Source of the DNA: Baffinella frigidus
Lineage: Eukaryota; Cryptophyceae; Cryptomonadales; Baffinellaceae
Reading direction: 5' to 3'
NCBI GenBank assembly: GCA_026770585.1
Contig: MU647100.1
Span: 107,893 to 144,242, forward strand
DNA length: 36,350 bases
This document shows, one piece after another, positions 25,904 to 34,900 of this stretch; the stretch's first letter is position 1; each line of letters begins with the position of its first letter. A model generated the notes under the pieces. The model searched no databases. It saw only the letters and a program-made list of their open reading frames with translations, and was not told where the DNA came from. A program made the translations under genes and the position numbers.

Positions 25904-28900
25904 ACCCCAAACCCTAAACCTCAAACCCCACACCCCAAATCGCACAGGTTGTGGTGGAAGGCGACGGATCCCACGACGTCTCAACACTCCCCGGGTGCCT
26001 CTTCGTCTCCTCCCCCACCCCAGGGGTCTGGCTCGCGCCGGGGGTGGTGGCATGCAAGGCCCCCGCGCACGCCCCCGGGACCGTCGGACTCAAGGTGAGC
26101 GCGGATGGAGCCTTCTATTCGCCACAAGTGGCGTTTCTGTTTGCAGACGGTGGTCACGTCCGGAGCCTCGTCCCTTCGCGCGGCCCGCTATCAGGCGGGA
26201 CGGCCGTGCGCGTCCACAGCCCCACGGCCAACGCCTCGCACCCCTGGGCGTGCCACTTCGGGGCGATCATCGTTCCAGCATCCCCGCGCCCCGGGACAAG
26301 AGGCGTCTTCCTCTGCACGTCCCCGTCCAGCCCCGACCTCGCGGCTTCGCATGTGCCGTTCGCATTCGCCATGTGGAACGAGCCGCCTTCGCAGCGGCTC
26401 CGCTTCGCCTACGACGCGATCCTCGCGCTCGTCTCCGTGGAGCCGAGCGCCGGCGCGCGCGAGGGGGGGTGCCGCGTGACCCTCTCCGGCGAGAACTTCA
26501 TCGACACCCCCGCGCTCTCGTGCTCCTTCGGCGGACGAACAGTCGCGGCGGAGCACCTCTCCAGCATGCGCATCGCGTGCACCTCCCCGTCGCTCCCCGA
26601 GGGCGGGGCGCCCGTCGAGGTGGCCAACAACGCGCACGACTGGACGTCTTCCGGGGTGGTGTTCCGCGCGCTCGCCACCCCGCGCCTGACGCACCTCGCA
26701 CCGCGTGCGCTCCTGGCCCTCGCGCCATCATCGGTGCTCATCCACGCTGACAGCCTCCGCGCACGCATCCCCTACACCTGCGTAATCGGCGAGCACGTGC
26801 GAACAGAGGCGGTGTGGATCAGCCAGACGCTCGCGCGCTGCGCCCTCCCCCCTCTCACCCCCGGGAACTACTCCATCGCCCTCTCCCTCCCGTGCGGATC
26901 CGCCTCATCCTCCCAAGCACTCTCCTTCACGGTGCTCTCGTGTTGGACCATCACGCGTGCCTCCCCCGCAGCGGGGGCCCTTGGAGCGTCATCTCTCATC
27001 ACCCTCACCGGATCAGGCTTCACGCCTCTCCCCGAGCTCCGCTGCCGCGTCGGCGGAGCTGTCGCGCTCGCGACGGTCGTGGGGGGCGACGTGGTGTGCC
27101 AATGGGATGGCGGGAGCTACGACCATCGCGAGGCGTCAATCTCGCTCGAAGTTTCCGGCACGCGCGTCTCGACCCTCCTCTTCTGGACCGCCGCCCCGCC
27201 GCGCCTCCCACCGCTCCTCCTCGACGTCCGCCCCTCGGCGTGCTCGCAGGATGGGGGGACGCTCCTCACGCTCACTGGCGCGGGGTTCTCGCCGGAGCTC
27301 GGGGCGCCCACCTGCAGGTTCGGCGGCGCGGCGACCAGCGAGGCCACGCTCCTCTGGTCCTCGACCGCCCTGTGCTCTGCGCCCGCAGGCGCCCCCGGGG
27401 TCATCTCCGTCGAGGTCGCGCTGGACGGGGCGCGGTTTTCCGCGCCGCTCTTCGTGATGCGGCAGCCCCCCCCGGCCGTGGGGCGGCTGTCGCCCAGCGT
27501 CGGGTCAGAGCGCGGCGGGACGATTGTTACGTGAGTCTTGCACCCCTCCCCTCCCTCCCCCCTCCTGTGGATTCGCTGGTGCTGCCTGAGCCGTCTTTTT
27601 GGAGGGGGGGCGATGACCCCCCCCACCACCACCTCCGGCTGGATACTCAAACCCTGTATACCCAAACCCTAAACCCTAAACATCCAACAGGTTGTTCGGC
27701 GAGCACCTCCGCTCCGACACCGCCATCTTCTTCGGCAGCGAGCGCACCCCCGCCGAAGAACGCGGGGACGGGTTCATAACCTGCTACGCTCCAAGAAGTC
27801 AAGACGGGCCTGCCACGGTCGGCGTCTCGGTTGCGGCGCCGGGGGACGCGTTGCTTTACACTGGGCTGCTGTTCCGTTACGGGGAAGAGGTACTGGCCTC
27901 GAGGCTCCGCTGATCGGCTGTTGACTGCACCGAACAGGTTTTGCACCGGGATAGTAAATTCGATACGGTGTTGGAACCAGGACATGTAATCAGTCAAAAA
28001 GTCCTGCGAGTGTCACTGCCTCCTCACTACTCCAGTTTTCGGGTTTCGTGTGCAATGTTGTTTTCCCGCGCGCCACAGGGGTGTTTTCCCATGATTTTGT
28101 TCACTCCACTGATGTTTTTCGCTCCCGCGCAGCAGGGGTACGTCGTGTCGCTCTCCCCCTCCTTCGGCCCGGCCTCTGGCGGCATGCGCGTCACCGTATC
28201 CCTCTCTGCGAATCAAGACGTGATGCACTCCGCCACGTGCCTCTTCAACAACGTCGCCTCGCCAGCGGAGCTCCTCAGCGCGTCAGCAGTCACGTGCCTC
28301 ACCCCGCGCGCGCCCCTCGGACCCGCCTCGTTTCAGCTGATCGTGGACGGTCAAGAGCTGGCTGCGGGCTGGGAGGAGTACAGCTTCGTGTTCGTGGAGC
28401 CTGGTGTGGTGCACTCTGTGACCCCCTCGGTCGCGACCACGTCCGGGGGCGGTCTCGTCACGGTCACCGGAACCTTCTTCGCGGGGAACTCCGCATCGTG
28501 CCGCTTCGGGCCCGCCTCGGTCCCTGCGTTTGTCATTTCTTCCTCCTTGCTCCGCTGCGCGACACCCGCCGCCCCGGAAGGCCGTGTAGCTCTCCGCGTG
28601 TCGCTCAACGGCGCCGACTTCGCCATTGGGGAGGCGGCCTTCGTCTTCACCGCGCCGCTCCGCATCCTCGCGCTCTCCCCCCCCGCCACCACCCCCGGCA
28701 ACGCCTTCACCATCGCCGTGGCCGGGATGCGGCCGGGGCAGGCGCTGTCGTGCCTCGTCGGGGCGCGCGACGTCGGCGCGGCGGCCTACGTCAACGACTC
28801 CGCCGTAAACTGCACATGTCCCCTGCCCGCCCTGGGCTTCCTCCCCGGGAACTACTCGGTCGCGCTCGCGGCGGGGGGCGCAACGCTGTCGGGCTCCGTG

Positions 28901-31900
28901 GCGCTCGAGGTGCTGGGCGAGATCGAGTTGCGGGACGTCGTTCCGAGCAGCGCCGACGCGCGCGGGGGGGATGTGGTGCGCGTGCGCGCCGAGGGCCTCG
29001 ACCCCTCCGAGGCGCTTTACTGCATCTTCGGCTCCGCGGCGTCCCCTGCGGCGGTGGTGGCGCGGGGCGTGGCGGAATGTGAGGCCCCGGCGACGCGCGC
29101 GGGCACGGAGGTGAGGTTGTCGCTCCTGTCGCCGCGCCGCAGGAGCCACGAGTCGCTCGCGTTCTTGTTCGCGGCGCCGTCCGTGCACGTGACGTCCCTG
29201 CAGCCGTCCTCGGGTCCGCTGCAGGGGGGGACACACGTGACCATCACCGGCGCACACTTCGCATTCTCCTCCCCCGCATGCCGCTTCGGCACATCCACCA
29301 CAACCCCCCTCCCCACGCTCCTCACCTCCTCCTCGATGGTTTGCGTCACCCCCGCGGCCGCAACGCCCGGGGGGGACAGGGTCGAAGTGCGCGGGATCTC
29401 CGGGGGGTACTCATCCGGCGGGGCGCGCTTCCTGTTCGAGCGGATTCCGATAGTGCGCGAGATCATCCCTTCGAGTGCGATCGCGCATCTGGAGGGGGGG
29501 GGGGTGACGATCCACGGGGAGTTTCCGAGAGCGCAGGGCACCCTTTTCTGCAGGTGCTCAACCCGCTGAAGCTAGACCCCAAACCCCACGCCCTAAACCT
29601 TAAACACCAAAAAATAAATCCCAAACCCCAATCCCTAAACTCCCACTCCATCCATCACCCCTCCCACGTCAAGGATTGTCATGGTGTAGTTTTAGGGGGT
29701 ACCGAAGAGCGATGCCCCCGATTGATGATAGAACCCTGACGCTGAGGCGCTGACGTGGCACGCCAACCCGCAGGTTTGGCGAGAGCATTCTTGTCAACTG
29801 CACACTCTCGAGCAGCACCCGCGCAGAGTGCACGCTCCCGCGCACGTCCCCTCAGGACGTGCGGGTCAGCGCGTCCACGAACAACGTCGATTTCTCGGAC
29901 GCGACCGCCGAGTTCTCGTTCGTGGAGATTCCCGCGCCCGTGTCCGCGCGCCCCAGCCGCGTCGCCGCTGTAGGAGGCACGCGCGTGGCCGTCTCAGGCC
30001 GCGGGTTCAGGGAGGCCGCGGGCGTCGGGCTCGAGTGTGTCTTCTCCGACCCGACCGCGCGCGCCCCAGCACCCGGGAGCTCCCCGGAGCCCTCGATCTC
30101 GTTCCCCACGGCGCTCTCGTCCCCCGCGCAGATCGTGTCGTCGGAGCTCATCACATGTGCGTCGCCGCCGCTCGCCGCAGGGCGCACGGTCGCGCTCTCT
30201 ACTCGCCGCGCAGGCGATCCAGACGGGCCCGTCTCATCATCAATCGCGATCGAGAGCCTGCACCCCGCGCGCGTCCTCTCCATCACCCCCAGCGCCGGCA
30301 CGCGCGCGGCGGGCCGGGTCTTGACGGTCATCGGATCGGACTTCCCGTCTGGCGAGGACGCGTTCTGCTCTGTGGGGGGGGTAGCAGGGGCGAAGGCGCA
30401 GTGGGTGTCGTCCACGGCGCTGCGCTGCTGGGCGCCCCCGGAGGGGAAGGAGGGCGGGGCGCGTGTGGAGGTCAGCTTCAATGGGGAAGAGTATTCGGCG
30501 GATGGAGTGGAGTTCCGCTACGGGGCGGTGTTGGAGATTGAGAGGGTTGAGCCGACGCGTGCGAGTGATGCTGGCGGTGAGGCTTACCCCCACAGAACCC
30601 CACGGAACCAAACAAAACACCCACCTGGCCATATCACCTGTGGATGGCACAAGACATGTGCGAGAACACCCGGCGCCCGGTTTCTGTCTGACATAAACTT
30701 GACATTCAACTCTCACACACCCGAGTCCTCAACCTCCGACTAACTGAAATTCCATGCCGAAACTGAGACCTTTCTGTGCGATTCTGTGCAGGCACAACGA
30801 TGACTCTGCGCGGCAACTTCGACTCAGCGGAGAAGCTAGAGTGCCTCTTCGGGTCTTCCAACCGCGTGTCAGCAAAACTGGTCACGTCCAAGATCGCGAC
30901 GTGTCTCGTCCCGGCTCTCTCCGCGGGAAACACGACGGTTCGCGTCAGCGCCGCGCGCGCCAGCGATCCCATTGACCTCAGCGCCCCGTTCCCGTTCGAA
31001 GTACGTTCATCGATGATCGTCGCGTCCCTCTCCCCGTCCGGCGGAGTGCACACCGGTGTGACGTTGCTGACAGTGCACGGGCGATCGTTCCTCGCGCACG
31101 CGGCCTCATGCCGCTTCGGCACGCGGACCGTCGCCGCGACCGTGCTCAGCGACTCGCTGCTCCTCTGCACGTCCCCAGCGCTCCTCAGTGTGACGCCTGG
31201 CGCACGTGAAGTCCAGGTGCAGGTGCTCTCTCGCGGCGGCAGCGCGGCCGCCGGTACGTCCCTGACCTTCACCTTCTCGCCCGCCACGCGCCTCACGCGC
31301 CTCACCCCCTCCGCGGTCTCCTCCGGCGGAGCCGCGACCCTCACCATCTCCGGGTCGGGCTTCGCATCCCTCTCATCCCCGCTCATCTGCTGCTTCGGAT
31401 CGGACGCATCCCCCGCGGTCATCACAGGAGACACCGCCATCACATGCATCACCCCACGCACAACCCCCCCCGGCGAGGCAGCCGTATCTCTCGGGGTCAC
31501 GTCATGCCCCGGATCCCTGGGGGTTGCGCCGCTGCCCTTCCTCTTCCTGCAGCGCCCGGTCATCATCGCGGTGTCGCCAACCGTCGTCCCTGCCGCCACC
31601 CGCGTGGTTCCTGGCGCCGCACAGGTTACGATCCGCGGAGCCCTCTTCTTCACAGGAGGGAGCTACACCGCAGCGTTCGGGGAAGTGCTCGCGAACTGCT
31701 CCGCGAAAAACGCGTCGCTCGCGCTGTGCGACCTGCCGCTCCTCGCGCCCGGGGAGCACTCGGTGACCGTCTCCAACGACAACCTCGCGTTCAGCTCCAC
31801 CGGGGTCTTCCTCATCGCGCTGCAGGTCCCGAGAGTCGCGGGCGTGCGGCCGCGCGTGCTCACTGACGAGCGCGTGGCGCTCGTGCTGGATGGCCCCGCG

Positions 31901-34900
31901 TCGCCGTTTTCCTTCCGGTGTGTGTTCGGGGCGCATGAAGTGCGTGCTGTGCCGTCAGACGCGTGGGCGGATTCCGAGGACGCTGGGATGCTCCTATGCG
32001 CTCCGCCGAGCAAAGATGACGCGTTTCCGGACGCGATGCCGGACGTGATGGCGAAAGAGACGCCGCTTCGGCTGGTCTTGTCCGCGTGGGGGTCTGAGGT
32101 CTGGTCCGGGCGTGTCGCGCTCTTCAGCGCGCCTGCCCCGCTCGTGTCCTCTGTCACGCCCTCTTCCGGGTACCTTTCGGGTGGCGCGTCCGTCGAAGTG
32201 TCCGGCGCACATTTCTCCAGCGTCGGTTCGGAGTGTCTCTTCGGAGATATCCCGGCAATTGCCGAAGTGGTGTCAGCAACCCTGCTCCGCTGCACGTCCC
32301 CCCCCACGCGCGTCCCGGAGCGTGTGCATATCCTTGTCGCGTCCATGGGCGGTGGAGTTTCCGCTGGTCACGTCCCCTTCCAGTACCTCCCGTCGCCCGT
32401 GATCACCCGGGTCACCCCGAGCGAAGGGCATTCCGCGGGTGGGACCATCATCTCCCTCTGCGGCGAGCGGCTGAGCGCCGCGCTCGAGGTTCGCTTCGGG
32501 GGAACGCCCGCGGCCTGGTCCACGCTGCGCAACTCGCGCCTCATGTTGGCGCGCGCGCCCCCCGGGCCCGCGGCGGTCAACGTCAGCATCTCGTTCGCGC
32601 TCCCGGGCACGCCGTCCTGGGGCGCGGCCGTCGTGCCGTTCCTCTACGCCAAGTCCGTCGCGCCGCTGTTCCACCCAACGCTCGGCGCCGTGGGCGGCGG
32701 CTCGCTCGTCTCCGTGGACTCCCCCGACGCTGCGCACATCGCCGCGTGCCTCTTCGGCGACACCCGGGTCTCAGCACGCCGCAACTCCGACGGGGTCCCC
32801 GAGTGCGTCACCCCGCGCTTCCCCTTGGGCGCCGCGCCCTTCTCCCTCCTCCTCGCGGACCGCCGCGTGCTCCACGCCGCAACGCCGTTCTTGTTCGTGG
32901 AGGAGGTGGAAATCGCGTCCGTCTATCCCACGACGGGCCCGCCGCGCGGGGGCACGCGCGTCGCGGTGGCAGGTGTAGGGTTCGTCGCGACGGCTGCGCT
33001 GGAGTGTCGGTTCGGAGGCGCGGCGCCGATCCGCGCGGAGTTCGAGTCGGCGTCGCGCGTGACGTGTGTTGCGCCGCCGGCGGAGGCGGGTTTCGCGTCT
33101 CTCCAGGTTTGCTCTTTCTCTCTCTCTTTCTCTCTCTTTCTCTCTATTTGTATCTCTCTCTCTCTCGCTCTCTCTATGTTGGCTTGATCAGCGCCCCATG
33201 ACTGTTGAGTAATTGGTCGAGTGCATGGTACGCCTGGTTAGTCATTGTCCCACAAGACAATCTAGCAGGTTCAGTTAACACTCGCGGGACTCTTGGTTTG
33301 TCCCGCGCGCGACAACCTTCCCCTGGAAGCTGACTTGTCACCCCAGTATCTCCCCTGCGGCTGTCACGTTCCGAACAAATGCACGATAGGGTGTGTGTGG
33401 GCCAATCTGATTCGGGGGCGTGTTGCAGGTGTCGAACAACGGAGTCGACTTCCGACCCTCATCCCAAGCGCCGTCCTTCCTATTCGCGCCCACGCACACC
33501 ATCCTCGAAGTCCGCCCCGCCCGCGTCGACCTCCACGGCCCTCCCGCCAGCGTCGCTGTCATCGGCCGTGGCTTCCCAGCCAGCGCCGCCCCCCCGCTCG
33601 AATGCCTTTTCGGGGCCGGGCGGGTCCCGGCGGTGAGCACGCTGCGCCTCTCCCCCACGGAGCTCCGCTGCGTAGTCCCGCCGCTGCCCCCGGGAAACTA
33701 CACCGTTTCGGTGATGGCCGGTGCTGAGGAATCCTCCGGGCCTCTCCCCGTCCTGCACGTCCTCGACGCGTCGCTCCTCCTGAGCGTCAGCCCCTCCTCC
33801 GGCCCCGCGCGCGGCGGCACAGTGCTCGTCCTCTCCGGGGCGCGCCTTGCCACGTGCCCCTACACCTGCCGCTTCGGGTCCCGCGCCGTCCCAGCCGCCC
33901 GCGTGTCCGCCACCCTCCTCCGCTGCATCACCCCGGCCCTGCACCCCGGCGCTACCTCCCTCACCCTCGCCTGCTCCTCCTCCGGGCCCGTCCCCGGCCC
34001 TGCCCTCTCCTTCGTTGCCCTCTCCTCCCCGCCCCCCCGCCCCGCCACGATCGCCTCCCTCATCCCGAGAAGCGGTCCGCGTGGGGGCGGGACCTATGTT
34101 TCGCTCCGCGGAGAGGGGCTCGCCACCGCGGAGAAGTGTGGCTTCGGGGACGTGGTTGTTCCGGCGGTGTACGACCTCGTGGGTGATGTGCTCGTGTGCC
34201 ACGCCCCGCCGGCTCTTGCTGGTGCCAACCCCGCCCTACTTCGATCAGTTTAACAATTGTAAACACTTTGCGTTTTGATTTCAGGATTCGGACCACAAGA
34301 CCTCTGACTGATTGACTGACTGACTGACTGACTGAATGACTGACTGACTGACTGACTGAATGGATGACCGACTGACTGACTGACTCACTGACTGACCGCC
34401 CGACTGAACGACCACCCCTCGGCAGATGGGGCTGTACTGGTCTACGTCCTGGGTTCAGACTCACAGCTGAGCGCCTCCGCCCTGGAGTACACCTACTACT
34501 CACCACCCTCGATCTCGCACATCGAGCCCGCCTCGGGATGCCTCGCGGGACTGGATGCGGTCACGATCTATGGGGAGGGCTTCTCGTTCGTTGATCTTAA
34601 TGCGGCGTGCCGCATCGGAACACGCGTCGTCCCGGTTGAGCGCGTGTCAGCATCCACCGTGCGCTGCCTCCTCACGGGGGGTGGAAACGCGTCGGCTCAG
34701 CTGACCGGTCTACCAGCCGGGGGTGCTGACGTGGCGTTCGCCGCTAATGGACACGACTTCGTCTCCACGTCCGCGCCGTTCGTCAATCACGTCCCGGCGC
34801 GCGCGCTCCGAGTGTTTCCGACACTCGGCGCGTCCGTCGGCGGCACACCCGTCACGGTTTTTGCATTGGGGCTCAACTTCGAGGGAAGGGGGTCGCGGGC

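Noticed and set aside
461-29645. CRISPR array or true chromosome end
   Set aside because: Repeats are 7 bases with no spacers, lie inside eukaryotic introns, and are divided by coding exons. A terminal telomere would be continuous and terminal.
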